A DNA stretch of 13,989 nucleotides, from contig JAQTOJ010000024.1 in NCBI GenBank assembly GCA_028713395.1, positions 1 to 13,989 on the forward strand, read 5' to 3'. A program made the position numbers and the translations under genes. The notes under the pieces are model-generated. The model had not been told where the DNA came from and searched no databases. It saw nothing but the letters and a program-made list of their open reading frames with translations. This DNA is from Dehalococcoidales bacterium (lineage in GTDB: Bacteria; Chloroflexota; Dehalococcoidia; Dehalococcoidales; Fen-1064). Shown here piece after piece: positions 1 through 7,373 of the stretch (position 1 is the stretch's first letter; the number at the start of each line of letters is the position of its first letter).

Positions 1-750
1 ACCTATGCTCGCGCCCGCCGATGTCGGCGAAGATGAAGTCACGAACGGATAGGTGCCAAAATCGGGGTCGAGCATCGTGCCCTGCGCCCCTTCCAGCAAA
101 ACGGTCTTACCCTGTTTCAGGCATTTCTCCAGCATCACCGTCGTATCGCGCACATATGGTTTCAGCCGCTTGCCGTATTCCAGGTATTCTTTATAGATTT
201 TTTCCAGTGAAAGAGGCTCGGCATCGAAGATCTTGGTCAATAACAGATTCTTGTATTCCAGCACGGAACGCAGTTGTTCTTTGAAGTTTGCCATATCCAC
301 CACGTCACCGATCCTGATGCCGTGACGGGCGGTCTTATCCGCAAAGGCCGGCCCGATGCCCCGTGCCGTCGTGCCGATGGCCTTGCCGCCGCGCAGCTTC
401 TCTTCCAGCCCGTCCAGCAGCGGATGATAAGGCATGATCACGTGCGCGCGGTCGCTGATATAAAAACGGGATGTATCCACGTCTCTTTGCTTGAGCATAT
501 CCAGTTCGCTTGCCAAAATCGCCGGATTCACCACTGCCCCGTTGCCGATCACGCAGGTGGCGCGCGGTGAAAAAATGCCCGAAGGCACGAGGTGGAGTTT
601 GAATTCCCCGAATTGATTGATGACCGTGTGTCCGGCATTATCCCCGCCGGAAAACCGTACTACGATATCCGCCTCTTCCGCCAGCAGGTCGACGACCTTC
701 CCTTTGCCTTCGTCTCCCCATTGTCCACCGATAACAGCAATTGCGGGCAT
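1..750 (-). CDS. purA: Adenylosuccinate synthetase, N-terminal 250 residues (3' end outside window)
   Basis: This enzyme joins IMP and aspartate using GTP to form adenylosuccinate, the first committed step to AMP, in the cytoplasm. Translating the minus strand from the ATG at 750 gives an unbroken frame to the window edge. It starts MPAIAVIGGQWGDEGKGK, the family's GTP-binding loop, with Asp13 and, in GGDNAGHTV, His41. These match the two catalytic residues of the E. coli enzyme. Further family blocks are visible: LVPSGIF, IGNGAVV and, near the edge, DFGTYPFVTSSSPTSAG. The full protein is usually about 425-430 residues, so roughly 175 are missing off the left edge. AGGAGAT lies just upstream of the ATG. 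The gene starts 19 bases after the phosphatidyltransferase gene and is probably last or near last in the nusA transcript. Identification is secure; only the right-hand end of the gene is seen. Confidence 0.96.
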   Translation of the reverse strand, partial: MPAIAVIGGQWGDEGKGKVVDLLAEEADIVVRFSGGDNAGHTVINQFGEFKLHLVPSGIFSPRATCVIGNGAVVNPAILASELDMLKQRDVDTSRFYISDRAHVIMPYHPLLDGLEEKLRGGKAIGTTARGIGPAFADKTARHGIRIGDVVDMANFKEQLRSVLEYKNLLLTKIFDAEPLSLEKIYKEYLEYGKRLKPYVRDTTVMLEKCLKQGKTVLLEGAQGTMLDPDFGTYPFVTSSSPTSAGASIG

Positions 751-769
751 AGTATCTCCTATCCTAAAT

Positions 770-1363
770 TCATTTGGTTTTTTGCCAGACGTAAAATAAC
801 CGTTGCCCGGCGGTTATCCAGCTTAACAACGCCATCAAACCCAGGGCGATGAGCAGGACCGGATTAAAGCGACTGAACAATAGCCCAAGAGACAGTATAA
901 CGATTCTTTCAGGGCGCGTAAAGACCCCCACTTCACAATTTACATTGATCGCTTCCGCCCGCGCCCGGATGTAGCTTACCAGTTGTGAGGCGATCAGCGT
1001 CAATCCGGTCAGCAAAATGCCGGTCAGTGAAGGATTTTGCAGGTAATAGATCGTCAAACCCAGCAGCGCCACCGCTTCCCCTACCCGATCGAGCGTGGAA
1101 TCCAGCACCGCCCCGAATTTCGTGGATTGGTTCTTCAAACGCGCCAGTGAGCCGTCCAGCATATCGAACAAACCGGAAAAAGCCACCACCCAGCCGGCGG
1201 CGAATAAATGCCCGGTGGCTGCCAAAACCGCCGCAACGACGGCAATGATTAACCCTATCCAGGTCAGCCCGTTAGGTGTTATGGAGGTTTTTGATATCAG
1301 TTTGACCAGCGGTTCGGCGAAATACCGGCCGATCGCCCGGCGCGGCTTCTGTAAATTGATCAT
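770..1363 (-). CDS. CDP-alcohol phosphatidyltransferase, phosphatidylinositol-phosphate synthase type
   Basis: This 197-residue integral membrane protein should transfer a phosphatidyl group from CDP-diacylglycerol to an alcohol. The complete family signature is present: D67-x2-D70-G71-x2-A74-R75-x8-G84-x3-D88-x3-D92, which binds the metal and CDP. Hydrophobic segments follow at about 33-50, 55-66, 95-108, 114-128 and 163-185. The substrate is inferred from context: an inositol-3-phosphate synthase gene and a PimA-like glycosyltransferase lie directly upstream, which points to inositol phosphate and hence phosphatidylinositol phosphate (PgsA1/PIPS of actinobacteria, or the archaeal archaetidylinositol phosphate synthase). 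The ATG overlaps the glycosyltransferase stop as ATGA, suggesting translational coupling. A phosphatidylglycerophosphate synthase role is the main alternative; the family signature alone does not separate the two. Confidence 0.88.
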   Translation of the reverse strand: MINLQKPRRAIGRYFAEPLVKLISKTSITPNGLTWIGLIIAVVAAVLAATGHLFAAGWVVAFSGLFDMLDGSLARLKNQSTKFGAVLDSTLDRVGEAVALLGLTIYYLQNPSLTGILLTGLTLIASQLVSYIRARAEAINVNCEVGVFTRPERIVILSLGLLFSRFNPVLLIALGLMALLSWITAGQRLFYVWQKTK

Positions 1364-2511
1364 TTACCCGCCTCTAAACGCTGCCGCCTTACTTTCTCTG
1401 TGGTTGTCTGGTAAAAAGATAACACCCGCTGCGAGACCTGCTCCCAATCGTATTTCTGCGCCGTCAATATCGCGTTTTTGCCCATTTCTTCCCGCTTCTT
1501 CTTATCGTTGAGCAGGACTAACAGGCTTTGCGCCAGCGCATGGCTGTCCATCGGCGGCACCAGCAAACCATCGCTTCCCTGGTTCACCACATAGGTAAAG
1601 CCCTCAATGTTCGTCCCCACCACCGGTCTTCCCGTGGCCATCGCTTCCAGCAGGATCAGACCAAAGCTTTCATGCCCGGTATTCGGGGCGCAGAATACAT
1701 CCGCCGTGCGGTAATAACGCGGCTGGTCTTCAAAAGAAACCATGCCGGTGAACACCACATCCTGGAGACGATTATCCTTCACCCAGTTTTCGTAACGCTT
1801 GCGCAAACGCGTGCCTGGCCCGCAGACGATCAAACGCGTGTTGGGCATTTCTTTTTTCACCAGATAGAAGGCTTTCAAAAGGTAATTTAACCCCTTGCGC
1901 GGTTCCAGCCTGCCCATAAACACAATGTTGAGCTTGCCGTCCTTGAATTGCTCCATTTCGGCAACCTCGGGACGGAAATGTTTCAGATCGATTCCATTCG
2001 GGATGATGTTGTAATCAGTCGGCACATATGATTTCGCGTAGGCTTCCGCCGCTTTGGAGACGGCGATATGTCCGTGCAATTTACGCGCCCGGCGGTGCAG
2101 CATCCAGGAGCTGATGGGTTTCCCGAAATTATAACCCGGTTTGCCGGAAGCGGCATGAAAAGTGCCTACGTTGATGGTATCGGAAAATCGTAGCACGGCG
2201 CTGCACAGCATCGGCATAAAAGGTTCGTGCAGATGCACCACATCGAACTTCTCTCTTGCCAGTACCTCTTTGATCGTGGGTGCTAAGTGCAAAGATAAAG
2301 ACACCCGGATAATCGAATCACTGGCCGGAATGGGGAACGGTCTGCCAATCTTGATAAACTGGTCGCCGAAATCCCCCACCGGCCTGGAAGTAGGCGCGAT
2401 CACCCGCACATCATGCCCCAGACGCACAAAATGACCGTACAAAGAGGATATGTGCCGCCCTACTCCGCCCGGATGGGCAAAATCGTAGGGTGAAACCAGC
2501 GCAATCTTCAT
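1360..2511 (-). CDS. GT4 family glycosyltransferase, PimA-like
   Basis: This 383-residue two-domain GT-B glycosyltransferase belongs to the GT4 (glycosyl transferases group 1) class. The N-terminal acceptor domain (about 1-180) opens with MKIALVSPYDFAHPGGVGRH, whose glycine-rich loop G15-G18 is typical. His119 in TFHA is at the conserved position. The C-terminal donor domain (about 190-370) has GRLEPRKG (Arg201, Lys206) and the E-x7-E motif Glu281...Glu289 (ESFGLILLE). These residues correspond to those that bind the nucleotide sugar in mycobacterial PimA. Lying between ino1 and the phosphatidyltransferase, it most plausibly adds mannose or another hexose to phosphatidylinositol on the inner membrane face. 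Donor and acceptor cannot be settled from sequence. Its stop overlaps the next start by 4 bases. Confidence 0.9.
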   Translation of the reverse strand: MKIALVSPYDFAHPGGVGRHISSLYGHFVRLGHDVRVIAPTSRPVGDFGDQFIKIGRPFPIPASDSIIRVSLSLHLAPTIKEVLAREKFDVVHLHEPFMPMLCSAVLRFSDTINVGTFHAASGKPGYNFGKPISSWMLHRRARKLHGHIAVSKAAEAYAKSYVPTDYNIIPNGIDLKHFRPEVAEMEQFKDGKLNIVFMGRLEPRKGLNYLLKAFYLVKKEMPNTRLIVCGPGTRLRKRYENWVKDNRLQDVVFTGMVSFEDQPRYYRTADVFCAPNTGHESFGLILLEAMATGRPVVGTNIEGFTYVVNQGSDGLLVPPMDSHALAQSLLVLLNDKKKREEMGKNAILTAQKYDWEQVSQRVLSFYQTTTEKVRRQRLEAGK

Positions 2512-2526
2512 CGTTTTCCCCCGGGA

Positions 2527-2556
2527 TTAACCTGCTTTATTAGACTTTCAGGTTAA
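2527..2556 (-). promoter_or_regulatory. Intercistronic hairpin between ino1 and the glycosyltransferase gene
   Basis: A perfect 8-base inverted repeat, TTAACCTG at 2527-2534 and CAGGTTAA at 2549-2556, has a 14-base loop and overlaps the ino1 stop codon. On the transcript it is not followed by a U run (the bases after it are CCCGGGGG), so it is a poor terminator. It is more likely to affect mRNA stability or the relative expression of the two genes. An 8-base stem could also arise by chance. Confidence 0.4.
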
Positions 2557-3662
2557 CGCTTTCGTTTCTCGGTCGGTTTTTTCTCGGTCAGTTTATTGGT
2601 GGCAATAAATTGCTCCACCGCTTCCCGCGCTTTGTCATCCGAAAATTGTACCGGAGGTGATTTCATGAAGTAGGATGAAGGTTCTATCAAGGAACCGCTC
2701 AGACCTTTATCCATGGCTAATTTGCAGCAGCGAATCGCATCGATGACCACACCGGCGGAGTTCGGGCTGTCCCACACTTCCAGCTTCAATTCCAAATCCA
2801 GCGGCACGTCCCCAAACGTTCTGCCTTCCATTTTAATGTGGCAGAATTTGCGGTCGAGCAGCCAGGGCACATAGTCACTGGGACCCACATGAATGTCGCC
2901 CGGAGGTAAGGCGTAATCCATCTGCGAGGTCACGGAATTGGTCTTGGAAATTTTCTTGGATTCCAGTCTTTCACGTTCCAGCATATTCAAGAAATCGGTG
3001 TTGCCGCCGAAGTTCAATTGGTAGGTTCTTTCCAGTTTCACGCCTCTGTCACGGAAAAGACGGGTCAGCACGCGGTGCACAATGGTGGCGCCCACCTGGG
3101 ATTTAATGTCATCCCCGATCACGGGCAAACCGCGCTCGGCAAAACGGTCGCTCCAGTCTTTCTGCCGGGCAATGAAAACGGGAATGCAGTTGATCATGCC
3201 GCAACCGGCATTCAAAATCTGTTCCACATACCATTTGGTCGCCATCTCGGAACCGACGGGCAAATAATTCAGCACGACATCGGTCTTCGTTTCTTTCAGA
3301 ATCTTCACGATGTTGGCGGTGGGTCCGGGGGCTTTTTCTATGATCTGGGAAAGATATTTGCCCAGACCGTCGTGCAGCATCCCGCGGTCCACATTGACGC
3401 CCATTTTCGGCACATCGCAGAATTTGAAAGTATTGTTCGGCTTGGTGTAAATGGCTTCCGCCAGGTCTTTGCCCACTTTATTCTTATCGATATCGAAGGC
3501 CGCCACGAAATTGATATCCCGGATGTGATAACCGCCCAGATTGACGTGCATCAGACCCGGCACAAAGTCGGTTTCGCTGGCATTCTGATAATAGTGGACG
3601 CCCTGGACAAGAGAAGAAGCGCAATTCCCAACGCCGATGATGGCTACATTAATTTTCCCCAT
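2553..3662 (-). CDS. ino1: myo-Inositol-3-phosphate synthase (short prokaryotic type)
   Basis: This cytoplasmic NAD-dependent enzyme cyclises glucose-6-phosphate to 1L-myo-inositol-3-phosphate, the entry step to inositol lipids. The 369-residue length fits the archaeal/actinobacterial form rather than the longer eukaryotic one. The Rossmann loop is at residues 8-17 (IGVGNCASSL). Family blocks GDDIKSQVGAT at 183-193 and NFGGNTDFLNM at 217-227 are intact, the latter being in the catalytic region. The tail (about 355-369) is rich in Lys and Arg. The ATG has a strong GGAGGG nine bases upstream. It follows the two-CxxC protein gene by 55 bases with no terminator in between, so it is probably co-transcribed with the translation genes. 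It feeds the downstream glycosyltransferase and phosphatidyltransferase. High confidence. Confidence 0.95.
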   Translation of the reverse strand: MGKINVAIIGVGNCASSLVQGVHYYQNASETDFVPGLMHVNLGGYHIRDINFVAAFDIDKNKVGKDLAEAIYTKPNNTFKFCDVPKMGVNVDRGMLHDGLGKYLSQIIEKAPGPTANIVKILKETKTDVVLNYLPVGSEMATKWYVEQILNAGCGMINCIPVFIARQKDWSDRFAERGLPVIGDDIKSQVGATIVHRVLTRLFRDRGVKLERTYQLNFGGNTDFLNMLERERLESKKISKTNSVTSQMDYALPPGDIHVGPSDYVPWLLDRKFCHIKMEGRTFGDVPLDLELKLEVWDSPNSAGVVIDAIRCCKLAMDKGLSGSLIEPSSYFMKSPPVQFSDDKAREAVEQFIATNKLTEKKPTEKRKR

Positions 3663-3717
3663 GAATAGTTTCCCTCCAATTTTTCGGACGATTTATTTGC
3701 AACTGCAACTATTTGCA

Positions 3718-3894
3718 TTAAAACCGGTGGTGCATCGTTTCGGTCGGCGGCTTCTGGCTTTTCCCGAAAGTGTATATCTTGGCATTACAGGTCGGGCAGA
3801 CCCCGGAAGTGGCTTTCTTATCGTTTTTCAGCGTTACTTCCTCCGGTGATTTGATGTTCACTTTTTCACGGCACTTGAAACAATATGCTTTCAT
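3718..3894 (-). CDS. Small two-CxxC zinc-ribbon protein (DUF5679-like), 58 residues
   Basis: A short gene starts at the ATG at 3894, which overlaps the truB stop as ATGA, with AAGGATG upstream inside truB. The product begins MKAYCFKCREKV and carries two knuckles, C5-x2-C8 and C33-x2-C36 (GVCPTCNAK), expected to bind one zinc ion. The block VTLKNDKKATSGVCPTCN followed by Lys-rich FGKS resembles the small DUF5679 domain proteins found in many bacteria, whose function is not established; I recall that family from memory rather than from a search. The last 13 residues (PPTETMHHRF) look unstructured. The overlap with truB implies translational coupling, and many such proteins are thought to contact RNA or protein. 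No specific role can be assigned. Confidence 0.85.
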   Translation of the reverse strand: MKAYCFKCREKVNIKSPEEVTLKNDKKATSGVCPTCNAKIYTFGKSQKPPTETMHHRF

Positions 3895-4850
3895 GTGTTA
3901 CATCCTTTTCCACAGCAATTCCCTTCACAAGCCCGACTATTATTCGTACCACATAGGTCGGGTGGTGTCAAGCTGGCGAACACTTTTTCCGGTTGCCAGA
4001 GCTGTTTATCTTTATCAAAACGCATCACTCCCAGCAACGCTCCGTCGCCTGTATACGCGCGTAAATGGTCTTGGTTGGCTGAGGAGTTGAAAGCCACCGC
4101 TATCCCGTTGCGGATGTTTTTCGCCATTTCCCCACCCACCACCACCGCTTGCCAGTTTTCCAGCATGCTGTCCAGTGGATACAGTAAACTCTCCCAGTAA
4201 CCCGTGCGCACTGATTCCTCAAACTGCTCCAGCGTCAGGGCGTTCTTATAATCGAAAACCCCTACCCTGGTGCGGATCAAATTTCTCAAAGTTCCCCCGC
4301 AGCCCAGTGCTTCGCCGAGATCGTTGGCGATGGAACGGATATAAGTGCCTTTACCGCACACTACTTCAATCGTCAGCACCGGCGCATGCCAGTCCTTCAA
4401 GACAATGCTTTTAATAGAGGCGGGACGGCTCTTGATTTCCACGCTCACGCCGGCGCGCGCCAGTTCGTAAAGCGGCTTTCCCTGGTGTTTCAGTGCGCTG
4501 TATATCGGCGGTGTCTGTTGGATTTCCCCGATAAATGCCTGCAAAGCTTCTAAAATTTTCGCCTCGGTCACCGCGCTGCAATCACGGGTGGCGGTCACCG
4601 TCCCTTCTTTATCGTAGGTATCGGTGCTGATGCCCAATTCAATTTCCGCCAGATAGGTCTTGGTGGTTAACATCAGGTATTCAACCAGTCGCGTCGCCTG
4701 CCCGATGCATATCGGTAGCACCCCGCTGGCATTGGGATCGAGCGTTCCGGCATGTCCTACCCGTTTTTCACCGGTCAGCCTTTTTACCATTGCCACCACG
4801 GCGTAGGAGGTTTTTCCGGTAGGTTTGTTGATGTTTAAAATGCCATCCAT
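3891..4850 (-). CDS. truB: tRNA pseudouridine-55 synthase, with Cys-rich C-terminal tail
   Basis: TruB converts uridine 55 in the T-loop of tRNAs to pseudouridine and also acts as a tRNA-folding chaperone. The 319-residue protein starts MDGILNINKPTGKTSYAVV and has the catalytic block GHAGTLDPNASGVLP, with the catalytic aspartate at Asp38. KGTYIRSIANDLGEALG near 164-180 is the other family landmark. The usual rbfA-truB order is kept, with a 17-base gap. Unusually, the protein ends in a Cys-rich tail: Cys300, then CEGNCCGKGCNT with Cys308, 312, 313 and 317. This could hold a metal ion, and I know of no such tail in the standard TruB fold. It may be an appended metal-binding motif or a lineage feature. 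Enzyme identity is secure. Confidence 0.96.
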   Translation of the reverse strand: MDGILNINKPTGKTSYAVVAMVKRLTGEKRVGHAGTLDPNASGVLPICIGQATRLVEYLMLTTKTYLAEIELGISTDTYDKEGTVTATRDCSAVTEAKILEALQAFIGEIQQTPPIYSALKHQGKPLYELARAGVSVEIKSRPASIKSIVLKDWHAPVLTIEVVCGKGTYIRSIANDLGEALGCGGTLRNLIRTRVGVFDYKNALTLEQFEESVRTGYWESLLYPLDSMLENWQAVVVGGEMAKNIRNGIAVAFNSSANQDHLRAYTGDGALLGVMRFDKDKQLWQPEKVFASLTPPDLCGTNNSRACEGNCCGKGCNT

Positions 4851-4867
4851 TACATCTTCACGCCAAA

Positions 4868-5215
4868 TTATTGTTTTTCCTGGAGGCTATCCATTATTCT
4901 CAAGACGTGATCGGCTTTGGCTATCGTGTCATCCGCTCTGAAACTGAGCTCCGGTATTTTACGGGCTTTCATCCGGTCGCCCAGCTCATGGCGGAAGAAA
5001 CCCGCCGCTGCGTTTAAGGTGTTAAGGGTATTCACTTTTTCTTCTTCCGTGCCGAAGTGACTGATAAATACTTTGGCGAAACTTAAATCCGGCGAGATTT
5101 CTACCGATGTTACAGAAATAAAACTGCCAAGTCTGGGGTCTTTGACTTGGCGTTGCAGTAATTCGCTGATTTCCTGCCGCAGGAGACTGTTAAATCTGGC
5201 AAGACGATGCGTCAT
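4868..5215 (-). CDS. rbfA: Ribosome-binding factor A
   Basis: RbfA is a small KH-fold protein that helps mature the 30S subunit and the 5' end of 16S rRNA. The product, about 115 residues, starts MTHRLARFNSLLRQEISELL and keeps the family core VKDPRLGSFISVTSVEISPD, then AKVFIS and the helical C-terminal half with FRHELGDRM and IPELSFRADDTI. Length is normal. A GTG directly precedes the chosen ATG at 5215. The ATG is preferred because the GGGGG tract lies six bases before it, and because family members start M-x-x-R-x-x-R. It begins 11 bases after infB. Confidence 0.95.
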   Translation of the reverse strand: MTHRLARFNSLLRQEISELLQRQVKDPRLGSFISVTSVEISPDLSFAKVFISHFGTEEEKVNTLNTLNAAAGFFRHELGDRMKARKIPELSFRADDTIAKADHVLRIMDSLQEKQ

Positions 5216-5226
5216 CACCAGCCCCC

Positions 5227-7068
5227 TTAACCGGACTTTTCATTGTGGAAGAACTCCAGAATATCGCCGATCTGATAATCACTGAACCCTTCGACGCCAA
5301 CACCGCATTCGTAGCCGGTGTTTACTTCGCGCACATCATCCTTAAAGCGGCGCAAACTTTCCACGGTGGATGTTTTGAGGATCTTGCCTTTACGCACTAC
5401 CCTGACACCCGCGCCGCGCGTGGCTTTGCCATCGGTCACCATCACCCCGGCGATCTTTTCTTTCTTGCCGGCAGTGAAGAGCGCCCGTATTTCCGCATGC
5501 CCGTCGATGACTTCCACTAATGTCGGCGCCAGTAAGCCTTTCAGGGCTTTCTCCACATCTTCTACCATGTTGTAGATAATGCTGTAATTGCGGATGCTGA
5601 TGCCTTCGCGTTCCGCCTGTTTTTTGGCGCCCAGTTCCGTGGCCACGTTAAAGCCGATGACCACCGCTTTGGAGGCAATGGCCAGCATAATATCGCTTTC
5701 CGTAATATTACCGGTGCCGCTGTGGATGATTCTGACCTTCACGGCATCGGTGGAGACTTTTTCCAAAGAGTTTTTGATCGGCTCGATGCTGCCCTGGACA
5801 TCGGTTTTCAAAATGATTCCCAGTTCCTGCACCTTACCGGCATTGATCTGGTCGTAGACATTGCTCAAATTGACGGCTTTGGCGGCGGCGGCTTCTTTTT
5901 CCAGAGCCTCGTGTTTCTTGGCGATCAAAGCCTGCGCGGCTTTTTCATCCTCGACCACCGTCATAATATCCCCGACCTGAGGCGCCACGCTCAAACCCAG
6001 TACTTCTACCGGAGTTGACGGCGGGGCTTTCTTGATCCGTTTTCCCGCGTAATTGAACATGGCTTTGACCCGTCCCCAGTTTTCCCCTACGGCAATGACT
6101 TCACCCTCTTTCAAGGTGCCGCTGCTTACCAATACGGTAAAGAGCGCGCCGCGGGTTTTATCCATCTTGGCTTCGATCACGGTGCCTTCCGCCGGTTTGG
6201 TGGGATCGGCTTTCAAATCTTCTATTTCGGCCAGGATCATCAGGTTTTCCAGTAATTGGGGAATACCGGTCTTTTCCCGGGCGGATACCGGCACGGAAAT
6301 AACATCGCCGCCCCAGTCTTCCACTACCAATCCGGCTTCCGCCAGTTGTTGCTTTACGCGGTCGGGGTTGGCGCCGGCTTTATCTATTTTATTAATTGCC
6401 ACCACAATCGGCACACCGGCCGCTTTCGCATGGTCTATCGCTTCCAGTGTCTGCGGCATTACGCCATCGTCCGCGGCCACCACCAGTACGGTAATATCCG
6501 TCACCTGTGCGCCGCGGGCACGCATGGCTGTAAACGCTTCGTGTCCCGGCGTATCCAGGAAGGTCACTTTCTGCCCGTTGACTTCTACCTGGTAAGCGCC
6601 GATATGTTGGGTAATGCCGCCCGCTTCAGTATCCACGACATTGGTTTGACGAATCGCATCCAGTAATTTGGTCTTGCCATGATCGACGTGGCCCATGATC
6701 GTCACCACAGGTGGTCTATGTATCAAGCCGCCGGCTAATTCCCCGGGCTGGCTTTTTTGATGGTCTTTTAGTTCGGAATGCTGTTCGCTGGCTAAAACGC
6801 GGTGTTTCAGGCGGGTTTCCAGTCCCAAATCCGTAGCGATCGTAGCGGCGGTCTTGTAATCCACCACCTGATTGATGTTCGCCATGATACCGCTTTTCAT
6901 CAGGCGCTTGATGATTTCTACCGGTGAGACATTGAAGCTCTCGGAAAGCTGACGCACGCTCGAAGCGGCGGGTAATTCTATCGGGGCAGTTTTCGCTGGC
7001 GCTCCCGCAACAGGGGCTTTATCCGCGGCCGGCTTATTAGTTGGGTTCTGTTTCTCTGAGCTTACCAC
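5227..7068 (-). CDS. infB: Translation initiation factor IF-2 (short form)
   Basis: IF-2 is a GTPase that brings initiator fMet-tRNA to the 30S subunit and promotes subunit joining. Visible parts in order: a short unstructured lead (1-36), the IF2_N domain (about 37-82, VRQLSESFNVSPVEIIKRLM), and the G domain with G1 GHVDHGKT at 126-133, G2 GGITQHIGA at 150-158, G3 DTPGH at 172-176 and G4 NKID at 226-229. The beta-barrel domains and C-terminal fMet-tRNA-binding domain end at GDILEFF. At 613 residues it lacks the long N-terminal extension of E. coli IF-2 (890). The start is GTG, 11 bases after the ylxR stop, with GGGGAG four bases upstream. The position after G1 is Lys (GKTK) rather than the more usual Thr or Ser. 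Identification is secure. Confidence 0.97.
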   Translation of the reverse strand: MVSSEKQNPTNKPAADKAPVAGAPAKTAPIELPAASSVRQLSESFNVSPVEIIKRLMKSGIMANINQVVDYKTAATIATDLGLETRLKHRVLASEQHSELKDHQKSQPGELAGGLIHRPPVVTIMGHVDHGKTKLLDAIRQTNVVDTEAGGITQHIGAYQVEVNGQKVTFLDTPGHEAFTAMRARGAQVTDITVLVVAADDGVMPQTLEAIDHAKAAGVPIVVAINKIDKAGANPDRVKQQLAEAGLVVEDWGGDVISVPVSAREKTGIPQLLENLMILAEIEDLKADPTKPAEGTVIEAKMDKTRGALFTVLVSSGTLKEGEVIAVGENWGRVKAMFNYAGKRIKKAPPSTPVEVLGLSVAPQVGDIMTVVEDEKAAQALIAKKHEALEKEAAAAKAVNLSNVYDQINAGKVQELGIILKTDVQGSIEPIKNSLEKVSTDAVKVRIIHSGTGNITESDIMLAIASKAVVIGFNVATELGAKKQAEREGISIRNYSIIYNMVEDVEKALKGLLAPTLVEVIDGHAEIRALFTAGKKEKIAGVMVTDGKATRGAGVRVVRKGKILKTSTVESLRRFKDDVREVNTGYECGVGVEGFSDYQIGDILEFFHNEKSG

Positions 7069-7079
7069 TTTACTCCCCG

Positions 7080-7373
7080 TTAGAGTTGTTCTTTATATTC
7101 TTCCAGCTTCTGCCGGTCGGTTTGACTCAACCCCGAGCGTAACACGCCCTCGATGCGGTTGGCTTTCAACCCTTCTTCCCAGCACTTCCGGTTGCGGCAC
7201 AGGTAGCAGCCGCGCCCGGGTAATTTACCCTTTTCATCCACCGCCACGCTGCCATCGGCCATCCGCACGATGCGGACCAATTCCCGCTTTTGCTTTACCT
7301 GGCGGCATGCCAGGCACGTTCGCTGCGGTAAGCGTTTAGCGGCTGGTTTTTGGGTATCAGTAGGTTTCTTCAT
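7080..7373 (-). CDS. ylxR: YlxR family protein (RNase P modulator RnpM type)
   Basis: This small, basic protein of 97 residues sits between nusA and infB in many bacteria. In Bacillus subtilis the family member binds RNase P RNA and modulates its activity. The two family motifs are present: PQRTCLACRQVKQKRELVRIVR (its Cys pair is Cys20 and Cys23) and LPGRGCYLCRNRKC (Cys56, Cys59, Cys64). Its ATG lies inside the end of nusA, giving a 17-base overlap and likely translational coupling. Length is typical. The biochemical role is inferred from homologues. Confidence 0.92.
   Translation of the reverse strand: MKKPTDTQKPAAKRLPQRTCLACRQVKQKRELVRIVRMADGSVAVDEKGKLPGRGCYLCRNRKCWEEGLKANRIEGVLRSGLSQTDRQKLEEYKEQL

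Noticed and set aside
3018..3668. 216-codon plus-strand frame opposite ino1
   Set aside because: It is antisense to a fully recognisable inositol-3-phosphate synthase and has no motif of its own.
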